Origin: Paraspadella gotoi
Taxonomy: Eukaryota; Chaetognatha
DNA: 64,000 nucleotides
Direction of reading: 5' to 3'
NCBI GenBank assembly: GCA_051294375.1
Contig: CM119269.1
Span: 12,192,896 to 12,256,895 of the forward strand
In this document: piece after piece, positions 11,035 through 20,905 of the stretch
Layout of the letters: every line of letters starts with the position of its first letter
Numbering within the stretch: the stretch's first letter is position 1
Notes under the pieces: model-generated
Database searches by the model: none
What the model saw: only the letters and a program-made list of their open reading frames with translations
Told to the model about the DNA's origin: nothing
Made by a program: the position numbers and the translations under genes

Positions 11035-11395
11035 AAGAAATTAAAAAACAAAAAAATTAAAAAACAAAGAAATTTAAAAAAAAATTAAAAAACAAAGAAA
11101 TTAAAAAACAAAAAATTTAAAAAACACAAAAATTAAAAAACACAAAAATTAAAAAACAAAGAAATTAAAAAACAAAGAAATAAAAAAAAATAAAAAACAA
11201 AGAAATTACAAAATTACAAAATTAAAAAACAAAGAAATTAAAAAAATAAAAAAATTATAAAACCAAAAAATTTAAAAACACAAAAATTAAAAAACAAAGA
11301 AATTAAAAAACAAAAAAATTAAAAAACAAAGAAATTAAAAAACAAAAAAATTAAAAAACAAAGAAATTAAAAAAAACAAAGAAATTAAAAAAAGA
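11035..11395 (+). repeat. A-rich ~16-bp tandem array (AAAAAACAAAGAAATT)
   Basis: About 360 bp of AAATTAAAAAACAAAGAAATT-like units with small changes. It follows the tRNA relic directly and may be an expanded A-rich tail of a retrotransposed copy. Confidence 0.85.
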
Positions 11396-11524
11396 ACTCG
11401 AAGAGTTTTTAGTCTCGGTTGCCTAAGAACAGTCCCCTGTCCTTATAGGGCATGTCTGTAGGCTCTTATAAAAAATCTCCAAATTATTATTAATATTTTT
11501 TTAAAATATATTCAAATAGAGACT

Positions 11525-12150
11525 GCGGCTTTTATTGGATGGTTGGATGGGAATGAAATTTTGTGTGTGGTTAGGAAAGTGTGTTATTGAGCTGGATATA
11601 AAGTTTCGATGGAATCGTGCGAGTGGAAATGGGTTTAAATGGAAAATACATAAGTCACATTTACTAAAATCTTCTTACCAGTTTTAACCCATAATTACTT
11701 TAATTGATTATAATTGGATAGATAAATTGAGATTAAATTTTGGGTGTCGGTAGGAAAGTGTTTGATGAAGCTGGTTATAAAGTTTCAATGGAATCGCGCA
11801 AGTGGAAATGAGTTTAAATAGACAGAACATAAGTCACATTTACTTGAATCTTTTTTCTAATTTTAACCCATAATTACTCGAATTATACATAATTGGATGG
11901 ATAGAAAGAGATGAAATTTTGTGTGTGGGTACTGGGTAAGAAACTGTGTCATTGAGCAGAATATAAAGTTCCGATGGAATCGAGGAAAGGAAATGATTTT
12001 GAATAGAAAAAACCAAAGTCAAGTTAATTTTAATTTTTATTATTTATGCTTACTCATAAATATTTTCATTAAAATTTTAATTTTTATTATTTATGCTTAC
12101 TCATAAATATTTTCATTAATTAATTATTTAATTGATAAATTAATTAAAGT
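11525..12150 (-). repeat. Dispersed subterminal-repeat element (copy 2), tandem units
   Basis: Three or four reverse-strand units with TTTTGTGTGTGGGTAGG, a GAGCTGGATATAAAGTTTC segment and GGAAATGGGTTTAAATGG, spaced about 180 bp. They end in a TTAATTAA-rich stretch and a GTGAAAAAATGATGCAAA edge. The order mirrors 1850-3020, so this is the same element in opposite orientation. Confidence 0.75.
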
Positions 12151-12166
12151 GAAAAAATGATGCAAA

Positions 12167-12874
12167 TAGGGTTACGATAACCGTTAACAGTTAACGGTTT
12201 TATTAACGGTTAAAAATAATTTTAACCTAACCGTTAATATATTTATTTTAACGGTTAAATTCGGTTAATTTTTAAATATGATTTTTTTATTTTTTGGTAT
12301 AAAATCTTTGATTTTTTAAAAGAAAAGTAATTTTTTTCTTGTCCTCTCTTATTCTCCTTATGGCTTATGAAAATAAAAAACAGAAAACAAGCGTTCAAGA
12401 AACTAACATCAAGAAAAATAATGAAGAGATATAACGAAAAAAAGAGAAAGAGAGAGAAAGAAAAGACAAAACATAGAATTAGAATTACATTGTGGTTTTT
12501 CTTTTCTTTGTCCTTTTATTATTTTTTATTATGCTATGAGGTAAAAGAAAAAGTTTTGTAAGTAAGATTTATCACGATGCATTATCTGATTAGCTAAATT
12601 TATCATAGGTAGATTCAAAATAGTTTGCTCAAATCAATTTTTAATTTACTAACTAAAATATGTACCTATCTATCTGAAATAGAAAGATAAAAAAGATTCA
12701 GGAGCAAGAGTTAAAGATAAAATACCATTAAATACTTTAGTTTGATTTAAATAATAATATTTTAAATTTAAAGTAAAATTATAAAATTAACCGATTTTAA
12801 CGGTTAACCGTTAAAAATATTAGTTTTAACGGTCAAGCTAAATTTTTCTAAAATTAACGGTTATCGGAACCCTA
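12167..12874. mobile_element. hAT-like non-autonomous DNA transposon (708 bp)
   Basis: Terminal inverted repeats: the left end TAGGGTTACGATAACCGTTAA matches the inverted right end with one mismatch (TAGGGTTCCGATAACCGTTAA). Flanking the ends are GATGCAAA (12159-12166) and GATGCAAG (12875-12882), an 8-bp target duplication with one difference, which is the length produced by hAT transposases. Both subterminal regions carry repeated TTAACGGTTAA motifs in direct and inverted orientation (12180-12260, 12785-12865), possible transposase-binding sites. The interior is AT-rich with no transposase frame. The element sits inside a reverse-strand TGCATCATTTTTTC tract. Confidence 0.85.
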
Positions 12875-12899
12875 GATGCAAGTTGAAATTTTTTTTTCA

Positions 12900-13000
12900 T
12901 TTCTTTTCTCTTTTTTTCTTTTCTTTTTTTCTGTTCTTTTCTTTTCTTTTCTTTTCTGCTCTTTCTTAGTATCTGTTTTCTTTTCTTTTCTTACGTCATA
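12900..13000 (+). repeat. (TTTTC)n-rich tract
   Basis: A TTTCTTTTCTCTTTTTTTCTTTTC stretch with pentamer periodicity. Confidence 0.75.
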
Positions 13001-13094
13001 ACAAGTCAAGCTTTTCGATTTCAGCGACAATTATTTACGTTTGAATCTTGAAATGATAACCGCGTTTACAGCCAAGATTAATTATTATAGATTA

Positions 13095-13118
13095 ATTATA
13101 AATAAATAAATAAATTAA

Positions 13119-13163
<45 letters not shown>

Positions 13164-13250
13164 AAATAATTAAATAAATAAATAAATTAATTAATTAATT
13201 AATTTAAAAAAATTAAAAAAATAGATAAATAAATAAATAATGTCTTTAAC
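13095..13250 (+). repeat. (TAAA)n microsatellite
   Basis: An AAATAAATAAATAAAT run of roughly 110 bp, then TTAATTAATT and a second short TAAA run. Confidence 0.95.
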
Positions 13251-13554
13251 GTTCTTAAACTCAAGAAACTCAGGGCGCAATTGAAAATGAAGTTAGTATG
13301 TCGCGGTGAGGAAAGATCGTTTCCGAGACTTCACACATTAAACATTTCACAGCTCCGCCATCTTGTAAAAAATCACTTCGATATGCTCGAGTCTCACGCT
13401 CACAAAATCACACCTCGGAAGAGACCGTGATATATTTCGAGTCGTCCGAGTTTTTCACGCTGATTTTAGTTGAAGAGACAGTGATTATTCTAATAATAAT
13501 ATTATGTGTTAGTGACAGAACCGTTCAATATTAGCAATCCTTGAGCTACGGATC

Positions 13555-13665
13555 AGGATGTAACACCATGTTATAGGCTAGAACCCCGGACCTTTGGGTT
13601 GGGAGGCGAATGACTTGCCTCCGGCGCCAATGGCCGCTGATGAACGGTTGGTGGATTTTAGTCCA
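13555..13665 (-). mobile_element. tRNA-derived SINE head (candidate)
   Basis: On the minus strand, GGCCATTGGCGCCGGAGG is followed by AAGTCATTCGCCTCCCAACC and then GGTCCGGGGTTCTAGCC. The spacing of an A-box-like TGGCGCCGGAGG and a B-box-like GGTTCTAGCC is that of a tRNA, and the CTCCCAA loop resembles a glycine tRNA anticodon loop. The acceptor ends do not pair, so this is not a functional tRNA. Confidence 0.45.
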
Positions 13666-15060
13666 CCATAAGTTATACTTTAATAATTAAACTATATGTT
13701 AATATGTTTAAAAAGATAACAAAAACTGAAAATGGAAGCGATCAAAAAACAAAAGCCTGTAAGTAACGAGCGCGTCTGTGAATCAGGTTTTGTGAAGTCG
13801 ATGTGAACAGCCAATTCACTCGCTGAAAGTCTTCGCCTCATTTGCGTCACGAAATGACTGAGGATCGACGACAATGACGACGACGACGACGACGACGCTA
13901 ATGACGCGAATATACAACGAATGTAGAACCTGAAGTCTTAAGTCTGAAGCCAACGATTTTCGCGTCGTCGAACCGATTCACGCCCACCGCTCACTGTTCA
14001 TCGTTCACCGCTCACCGATCCGCACGAATTAGGATGAACGGTGATTTTTCACTCTCACATTTGGTCATCATCAATTTCACCCTCACTTTTGATTTATCAT
14101 TCACTGCCCGATCGCATTCAATTATCTGCATCACAATTGTATCACACATTCAAGAGAAAGCCTCTGCCTCTTAGATTTCGCTGGCGAACTTACCTTTTAT
14201 AACTTTCCTTTTCTATCTTTTCCCAGTAACAGATTTTGCCGCCCATACAATCAAGCGAAGCTTTTCTTCCCAAGCATCTGGACATATTTTTTCGCTTAAG
14301 CCAAGCAGCTTTAAACATCCACCAGTAAAGAGACTTTCTACCGAAACCGACGAATCCCAATTCTTCTCGTCGTAATCTTCCAGTCAACCGTCACCATTCA
14401 CCAATAACTTTTCTTACTTCAACGTCACAAATCTCACGCTCAACTTATCATCGTTTCCTTAAATAGAATTCACAGCCTCACATTCCCTTGCCTCACCTCA
14501 TCTCTTACTTTTTTCACTTTCCGATTCACGCGGATCGTGAATCGATCACACGCCTTCTCTTCTTGCCATTTATTTTTATTTTTTCTTTATTATTATTTCT
14601 TCTTTATTTAATTTAGTCTTTCGTGTTTCAATTTACATTTATATCTCTCTGCGGCGCCAACAACAACAACAATAAAAACCCTTACCTTAACCAAGTCATA
14701 ACCGACCCTCAATCAAAGTCATGTGACTGACCTTTAACCGACCTTACCTTCCTACTATTGATTGTTTAGCGTTTTCCATTCTTACTTACAATTATTTTGC
14801 CTCTTAACTTTACCTCGTTTTTGAATGATTTCGATCGCTTCATGTCTCATCTAAAAACAGAAAACAATCTCTATGAATCAATCAACTCAGATCACATATT
14901 GGTGAACACTTCTAGCAACATTTTTTACTCAACCTTCTTACACTAAAAACTTTTGTAAAAAAAAAAAATTTCTCTTTTTTTTTCACGTCAATTCAATCGC
15001 GTCAAATAAGCTTTATTTCACAAAATACTTGTGATCGGAGTGAAACAAGTGGGACGGCCC
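13666..15060. other. No gene seen; CpG-containing patches and (GAC)n
   Basis: Contains a short (GAC)n run (13870-13900) and degenerate CACCGCTCACCGTTCATC repeats (13980-14130). The open frames at 13692-13874 and 14190-14387 on the minus strand have no recognisable content. Confidence 0.45.
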
Positions 15061-15065
15061 TTCAA

Positions 15066-15425
15066 TTGATCACTCCCATCCCACCCGGTTCCTTATCACC
15101 CCTCCTGCCCTCGTCCTTCCCCCTATCCCTCCCCCCTAATCACTCCCCCCTGATTCCCTCAACCCCTCCCCTCCTTCCCTCTACCTCCCCCTCTCACTCA
15201 CCCTTCCCCCTCCCTTCCCCCCTCTCCCCTACCCCTCCCTCCTCTCCTCTACCCCTCCCCCCCTCTCACTCACCCTTCCCCCTCCCTTCCCCCCTCTCCC
15301 TCACCCCTCCCCTCCTCTCCCTCTACCCTCCTCCCTCTCACTCACCCTTCCCCCCTCCCTTCCCCTCTCCCTCACTCCTCCCCCTTTCTCCCTCTTCCCC
15401 TCTCCCTCCCCCCTTTCATTTCGAG
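15066..15425 (+). repeat. C/T-rich minisatellite
   Basis: CCTCCCCTCTCACTCACCC units of 30-50 bp are repeated with variation. The Pro/Ser/Leu frame across it is a repeat translation. Confidence 0.85.
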
Positions 15426-16640
15426 TTGTGACTCCAAAAACCGTTACGTCCAGACAGCGTTACGCGTCATCGATTTGATGACCCTCGTCCGATGACGTCT
15501 CCGCCACGCCGCCACCAACGCCACCCCACCGCCCCGACCTCGTAAAAAAAAACAGATCTGGCTACGCGTGCGCCGACTTTTGACGCCCACAACGCGGTCC
15601 ACGCCCGTCCACGCCCACCGGTCACGTTCATGGCTGAAACTAATGTGACGAACGATGATGTCCGTCTTCGTGAGTTTGAATTTTTTAAAAAAGAGTCATG
15701 ATATGGCAACAGCCGAGTTTGCCTGTTATGCCTAATGGGATGGGGCATCTTACTGTTGGCTTTAGGGGGTCAGTGACGCCTCCATGTCACTGGCGTGGTT
15801 ACCCAAGGAGGATCTCGCTTTGCCAACACAGAGAGAAATCGTTAGGACTGTGGCTGGAACGTAATGGTTAGGACGATGCGTTCCCCCTCTGAGCCAATGT
15901 GATTGCCTGAAGGATGGTGGATGTGAGGCAGAGTGAATATACCGCCGCAATCATAGATTTTTTTTGATGGTTATATTTTCCGAGGGCGCCCAATTTCTGT
16001 TCCGTAATCACCGAACTTATTTTTTATAACCTTAATCTCTTATACGTTTTTAAAACCAATGCCTAATCCCTAGCAACAATCATTAATCCCTAAGTTATCT
16101 CTATCCTTAATGCTTAAACATATCAGTTAAACGCTAATCCTTAACAAACGTTTAACCTTAACCATAATCTTTAAATTATATCTTAACCGGAAATGTGTTG
16201 CTTTGGGAAAACATGGCCGATGTTTTGATCTTTTTTTGTATTTGTCAATGACGTGATGAAGGAAGTAGATGGTTAGTTACATGTAGCGGAAACGGGTCAT
16301 GATCAACAGATCACCCTTTAACCCAACTAGTGTATGGGACAAAATGCAAATGCGTTTGATGAACTCAATCTCATTCTTGTTGCATCAAAAGTTTTAAGTT
16401 ATCTATTTTGTTAAAGGTAATAGGCCCTACCGCCCTCGTATTATTCATTAATCCGCTCGTGGGTCCTGACTTTTTTCCCCAACCCGGCTCCGTTTCAATG
16501 AAAAGCGAGAGGGCCGACACCAGCGTATTTCGCTCCGCTTCCTTTTACATCTATGGAGCGGACTGGCAAATCGTCTACATAAAGCGGTAAATAAATCAGG
16601 ACTCAATATTTCCTCCTTGTGGAGCCCTTTTTTTAGCATG
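15426..16640. other. No supported gene; CpG-rich block then CCTAAT-like degenerate repeats
   Basis: 15470-15640 is CpG-rich. An ATG at 15630 opens MAETNVTNDDVRL and meets a GTGAGT donor-like site, so a first exon is possible but unsupported. 16030-16190 holds degenerate TAATCCCTAA-type repeats, similar in inverse to 27.3-27.5 kb. The minus-strand frames at 15467-15748 and 15762-15950 have no motif I recognise. Confidence 0.4.
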
Positions 16641-17250
16641 ACGGTTCTAGAACAAGATCTCCATCAACAATATTCATGGATCTGTCCTGGAGGTATGAAC
16701 TGATCATTTTGAGTAGATTTAGTGGATATCCTTTTCCATGCATTTTAGATTAATCCATTGCTCCACATCGAATTAAAGTGCAACAGAGAAGTCCAATGCA
16801 ACACCAATGGTGCAGTATCTTTTCTGAGACTGCAGTTAATGTCTTCCACTAGCCTGAGGACATTTTCTTGTGCCAGATCTACCTTTCTTGTATGCAGATT
16901 GCATCGGGCCCATAGCATTTAATTCTTTTGTACACTCGGTCAGTTTTTCTTTTACTAATCTTTCTAATATTTTTCCAACTACTGAGATCAGACTTATTGG
17001 TCGGTAGCTTTTTGGATCTGTCAGATCTTTTCCGGGTTTTGGGAGCATTCCAAGATTTGAATGTTTCCAGAGTTTAGGAAATAATACTTTGTCTAGACAT
17101 TCTCGCATGATATCACTGAGAATCACCTTTGCTGAGAGAGGTAAGTTTTTCATGATTTGTGGGTGATTCCATCTTTTCCTGGGGCTGATTTAGTTTTAAG
17201 ATTCCATAATTATTTGACTTAACTTAATTACATTGCATTTGTCACTTAGT
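16640..17250 (-). mobile_element. Broken non-LTR retrotransposon (LINE) reverse-transcriptase fragment
   Basis: The frame 17153-16836 contains the RT fingers region: LFPKLWKHSNLGMLPKPGKD, then a SYRPISLISVVGKILERL block typical of Jockey/R1/CR1-like elements. A SAPGKDGITH segment lies in another frame just upstream (near 17180), matching the usual PGPDGI motif. Downstream, after a frame change, NVLRLVEDINCSLRKD, and later SMWSNGLI and KGYPLNLLKMISSYLQ, continue the RT order. The YxDD catalytic region, endonuclease and 3' end are absent. It is a dead, 5'- and 3'-truncated copy with at least two frameshifts. Which clade it belongs to needs a tree. Confidence 0.85.
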
Positions 17251-17288
17251 TTTAATTCCGTTTGAGTTCTTCTTTTTCATTAAAAATT

Positions 17289-17336
17289 TTGGAAGAGAGA
17301 GAGGGGGAGAGAGAGAGAGGAAAAGAGAGAGATAGG

Positions 17337-17390
<54 letters not shown>

Positions 17391-17440
17391 AAGAGAGAGA
17401 GGGAGAGAGAGGAGAGAGAGGAGGAAAAGAGAGAGATAGG

Positions 17441-17481
<41 letters not shown>

Positions 17482-17850
17482 GAGAGAAGAGAGAGAGGAG
17501 AGAGAGAGAAGGAGAAGAGAAGAGGAGAGGGAAAAAGAAAAGAGAGGAGAGGAAAAGATGAGAAGAGAAGAGAGAGCAGAGAGAGGAGAGAGAGAGAGGA
17601 TAGAGAGAGAGAGCGAGTAAGAGAGAAGGAGAGAAGAGGAGGAAAAGAGAGAGATAGAGAGAAAGCAGAGAGAGAGAAGAAGAGGGAGATGAGAGAGAAG
17701 AGAGAAGAAGAGAAGGGAGAGAGTAAAGGAGAGAGGAAGAGAGAGAGAGAAGTAGAGAATGACGGAGTATGCACGAGAGAGAGAGCAGAGGAGAGAGAAG
17801 ACGACGAAGAAGAGAGAAGAGAGAGAGAGAGCAAGAGAGAATATAGTTTA
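17289..17850 (+). repeat. Long GA-rich microsatellite (~560 bp)
   Basis: Compound (GA)n, (GAGAGG)n and (GAAGAG)n. It abuts the LINE fragment. The Arg/Glu and Ser/Leu frames on the two strands are translations of it. Confidence 0.95.
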
Positions 17851-18209
17851 CTTTCGACAGATTCGATAAAAAAAACTTCTGATTTCCGATTTAATGATTA
17901 TTCGCGCCTTCTTGATATTAAAACAGAAACGATCTTATGTTGCTCGCCAATATTCGATCCCGCACGCCAATATTCGATCCAGCACGCCATTCTACGCCAC
18001 GGTAAATCCAACTGGAATATCACGCGATGAAACTTTTGAAGCAGAGGACCTTAATCAACAAGCATTTATTTATAGCACGTGTTAGCTTTTAATATATTAT
18101 TCATCATTTAAAAATATATTTTAAAAAGGAATAAAAACCAAATAAAAGTAGAAAGTGCAAAACAAAGTTTAAAAAAATTAAATGAAATTAATTCAAACTT
18201 TAAAACGAA
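17851..18209. other. No gene seen
   Basis: AT-rich, with a short direct repeat (CCAATATTCGATCC twice at 17948-17985). Confidence 0.5.
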
Positions 18210-18391
18210 ATGTTCACGAGCTCTTCCGTCCATCCACTAGCGCACCCGTGGGCGAGAAACGCGCCACCTCTAGCGCCGCCTTTCGCCTCCGATAGAAACT
18301 TCGGTCGACTCGTTCGGCCGCCAGGGGGAATTCTGGCGACGACGATGACGACGATGACGACGACGATAACGCCGCGACAACGCCCAAAAAG
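18210..18391 (+). CDS. Unknown gene X, candidate exon 1
   Basis: An ATG at 18210 opens 60 codons (MFTSSSVHPLAHPW...) ending at a good donor, AAAAAG|GTAAGG, with two bases over. The GC-rich, CpG-rich composition differs from the flanks. The end includes a (GACGAT)n run giving alternating Thr/Met. No domain is recognisable. The start is a guess: no promoter or upstream stop context decides it. It joins in phase to the candidate exon at 18584. Confidence 0.3.
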
Positions 18392-18456
18392 GTAAGGTCT
18401 GCTGGGTCAGATTTCGAATGTTAAACACGACTTTTAAGACATTTTTAAATAAAAAT

Positions 18457-18458
<2 letters not shown>

Positions 18459-18495
<37 letters not shown>
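18459..18495 (+). repeat. (GA)n microsatellite
   Basis: A GAGAGA run in the candidate intron 1. Confidence 0.95.
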
Positions 18496-18497
<2 letters not shown>

Positions 18498-18583
18498 TCA
18501 CCCCAACTTTGCCTTATCATGCCACCCTATGCAGCGCCATGCCTTACCTTGTCTTTCTTTTTTTTCAATCCTAAAAATTCCAG

Positions 18584-18678
18584 ACTCTTTCTTCGCGAAC
18601 GAACGCGATTCACGAAAGGCGAGGCTGCAATCATCCGAGGTATTTTAAGGAACAGAGAACCCGGCAGCGGCGGCGGCA

Positions 18679-18721
<43 letters not shown>

Positions 18722-18854
18722 AGGCGGCGGAGGCGGCGGCGGAGGCGTTGGCGGAGGCGTTGGCGGCGGCGGCGGCGGCGTCGATCGCAATGAACGACGT
18801 CTTCAGCAAAAGGAAGACGAATTTCGTTATAAAACGAGTTTCGTTCAGTTTTGG
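18584..18854 (+). CDS. Unknown gene X, candidate exon 2 (Gly-rich)
   Basis: The acceptor TTCTTTTTTTTCAATCCTAAAAATTCCAG and the donor TTTTGG|GTGAGT bound 271 nt. Joined to exon 1 it reads RLFLRERTRFTKGEAAIIRG, then a run of about 35 Gly with a few Ser/Val from GGC repeats, then DRNERRLQQKEDEFRYKTSF. The Gly run is a triplet expansion. The flanking charged segments look like genuine protein, but I recognise no family. The exon ends in phase 0. Confidence 0.4.
18664..18780 (+). repeat. (GGC)n triplet repeat
   Basis: GGC/GGA/GTT triplets. Poly-Gly in the candidate frame of gene X. Confidence 0.95.
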
Positions 18855-18859
18855 GTGAG

Positions 18860-19455
18860 TTAAACGAATTCCAAATGCAGGTTATTAGGAAACTTTCTTT
18901 TGCCTTAATTAAAAAGATTAAAAGATAATCTCTTTTTTGATTTCTCTTGCCGTTAAACTTTCTCTCCATAAAATAGTCTTCCAACCCAATTTCAAAAATA
19001 CTTTCACTACCCTCGGATCTAAACGATAACCAATCTTTCATACGCCGACGCTTACCTTCAGTTTAAAAATATTGCCTCTTCTCAATCGCCAAGGTGCCTG
19101 GGCTCACCTTTCTCTTTAAAAGGTCCGTGGACTTAACCAATAACCAGTGATAACGTTTATTGTCCAATACACTTAACTAAAAATTAAGATCGGTTGTCAA
19201 CCACTTAAATAATTTTAAATCAGTTAATACGATACCACCTTAGATTTCAAAGAAGAGGCAAACACTATCCCCTTTTATAAATGGGTTCTACAGACCACCT
19301 CAGAAATGAGTTACCATCCTCAGCCACCTCCCAAAATGACCACCACAACTGCCCACCTTTCAGCATAACCACCTCCCATTTCCACTAACAGCTTTTCTCC
19401 CTCGAGAAGTAAAAATGAGTCAAGAGACTCATTGTTTTCTTTTCTTCCTTTTTAG
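18860..19455. other. Candidate intron of gene X; nothing else seen
   Basis: AT-rich with CCACCTC-rich degenerate repeats near 19250-19380. No RNA gene or coding frame. Confidence 0.4.
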
Positions 19456-19584
19456 TCTCAAAACGAAATCCTTGAGGAGGAAAGAGGAGGAGGAGTAGGA
19501 GGAGGAGGAGGAGGAAGAGGAGGAGGAAGAGGAGGAGAAGGAAGGTTGGAAAGTAAACTCGACGAAACGCCATCTTCAATCGGG
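19456..19584 (+). CDS. Unknown gene X, candidate exon 3
   Basis: The acceptor TTCCTTTTTAG and donor ATCGGG|GTGAGT bound 129 nt (43 codons, phase 0 to phase 0). It reads SQNEILEEERGGG, a Gly/Arg-rich stretch from GGA repeats, then RLESKLDETPSSIG. Phase agrees with the exons on both sides. The family is unknown. Confidence 0.4.
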
Positions 19585-19667
19585 GTGAGTTTCGTCGTCG
19601 TAGTTGTTCTTGTTGTTATTTTGCTGTTTTTATTATTTATACATTCATGTTTCTAAGAAAAACTACT

Positions 19668-19730
19668 TTTCTTTTCTTTTCTTTTCTTTTCTTTTCTTTT
19701 CTTTTCTTTTCTTTTCTTTTTTTTTCTTTT
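19668..19730 (+). repeat. (TTTTC)n repeat forming a polypyrimidine tract
   Basis: CTTTTCTTTTCTTTT immediately upstream of the candidate acceptor TTTTTTCAG at 19735. Confidence 0.95.
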
Positions 19731-19735
19731 TTCAG

Positions 19736-19801
19736 TTTTTTCGACCGTCCACCGAAATCCCAAAGGAATCAGTCAACGCTGAAGAGAAGATAAAGATTCA
19801 G
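19736..19801 (+). CDS. Unknown gene X, candidate exon 4
   Basis: A long polypyrimidine tract plus TTCAG acceptor and a consensus donor ATTCAG|GTAAGT bound 66 nt, 22 codons, phase 0 to phase 0: FFRPSTEIPKESVNAEEKIK, then IQ. Both splice sites are strong, which is the best evidence that this region is transcribed. The family is unknown. Confidence 0.45.
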
Positions 19802-19874
19802 GTAAGTAATGCAGCAATGCCGTAAAAAAATTAAGGAAGTATTTTTTTTTAAACCGTTGCATTTTTGTTTTCAG

Positions 19875-19938
19875 AGTCATCGCGACGCTTGGGGCGCTGG
19901 AAGATCGAGAACGACGCAAACAAAACGACAATCTAGAG
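19875..19938 (+). CDS. Unknown gene X, candidate exon 5 (frame unresolved)
   Basis: The acceptor TTTTTGTTTTCAG and a weak donor TAGAG|GTTTAA bound 64 nt. In the phase delivered by exon 4 it reads SHRDAWGAGRSRTTQTKRQS. In another phase it reads VIATLGALEDRERRKQNDNL, which looks more like protein and leaves in phase 0, as the exon at 23242 needs. A one-base assembly error here, or a missed alternative exon, would reconcile them. I cannot decide. Confidence 0.3.
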
Positions 19939-19984
19939 GTTTAAAAAGAAAAAAAATAGTAAAAGAAAAAATATATGAATTACT

Positions 19985-20515
19985 AATTATTTTCCTTATC
20001 TTTTCTTCTTCCCTCTTCCTCCCCTTCTCCATCTCCCTCCCTCTTTCCTCCTCATCCCTCAATCTTCCCTCCTCCTATTCCTCATCCTCTTTTCTTGCTT
20101 CCTCTTCCTCCCCCTTCTCCATCTCTCCTCTTTCCTCCTCATCCCTCCAATCTTCCCTCCTCCTCACTTCCTATCTCTTTTCTTTCCTTCTCCCTCTTTC
20201 CTCCCATCTTCTCCCGCCTCTCTTCCTCTGCTCATCCCTCAATCTTCCCTCCTCCTCTTCTCTCATCCTTTTTTCTTCCTCCCTCTTTCCTCCCCTTCTC
20301 CCTCTTCCTCCCTCTTCCTCTCCTCATCCCTCAATATCTTTCCTCCTCCTCTTCCTCTCCTCTTTTCTTTCCTCCCTCTTTCCTCCCCTTCTCCTCTTCC
20401 TCCCTCTTTATCCCCTCATCCCTCAATCTTCCCTCCTCCTCCTTCTCGTCCTCTTTCTTAATCCCTTCCCTTTTTCCCCTTCTCCCTCCCCTCCTCTTTT
20501 CCTCCTCATTCTTCA
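19985..20515 (+). repeat. CT-rich minisatellite, units of ~65-90 bp
   Basis: The block CTCATCCCTCAATCTTCCC, followed by CTCCTCCTC and TTTCCTCCC, recurs about six times. It would act as a long polypyrimidine tract before ATAAAG|GTGGG at 20520. A short frame after it (from 20521) ends at TGA (20587-20589) and reads VGKLEKRRRGKRSENPM. I do not include it as an exon. Confidence 0.8.
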
Positions 20516-20629
20516 TAAAGGTGGGAAAACTTGAAAAGAGGCGACGAGGAAAACGAAGCGAGAATCCTATGAGGCGATCGATCAACTGATCTAATTATAG
20601 TAATATAGGTCGTGGGTTGAGAGTCAGAA

Positions 20630-20634
20630 GAGAG

Positions 20635-20676
<42 letters not shown>

Positions 20677-20839
20677 TGGAGAAGATGAGGAGAGATGAGA
20701 GAGAGAGAGAGAGAGAGGAGAGAAAGAGAGAGGAGGGAAGAGAAGAGGAGAGAGAAAGAATTCGAGCAGGAAGAGAGAGAGAGAGAGAGAGAGGTGAACC
20801 CAGGAAAGAGAGAGATAGTTCACGAGAGAAAGAGAGATT

Positions 20840-20877
<38 letters not shown>

Positions 20878-20905
20878 TAGAGAAAGAGAGAGAGAGAGAG
20901 CTCGT
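20630..20905 (+). repeat. GA-rich microsatellite block
   Basis: Several (GA)n runs separated by short unique stretches. Confidence 0.95.

Noticed and set aside
15630-15672. Possible first exon MAETNVTNDDVRL before a GTGAGT
   Set aside because: Thirteen codons with no downstream exon that can be joined.
17289-17850. Long Arg/Glu-rich and Ser/Leu-rich open frames
   Set aside because: Pure translations of a GA/CT microsatellite. The same holds for the frames at 6.5-7.1, 20.6-20.9, 27.7-28.2, 31.9-32.4, 52.3-52.8 and 54.7-55.1 kb.
20521-20589. Possible extra exon of gene X (VGKLEKRRRGKRSENPM)
   Set aside because: It ends in a stop after 22 codons with no donor, and including it would end gene X before its better-supported later exons. 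It could be an alternative last exon.
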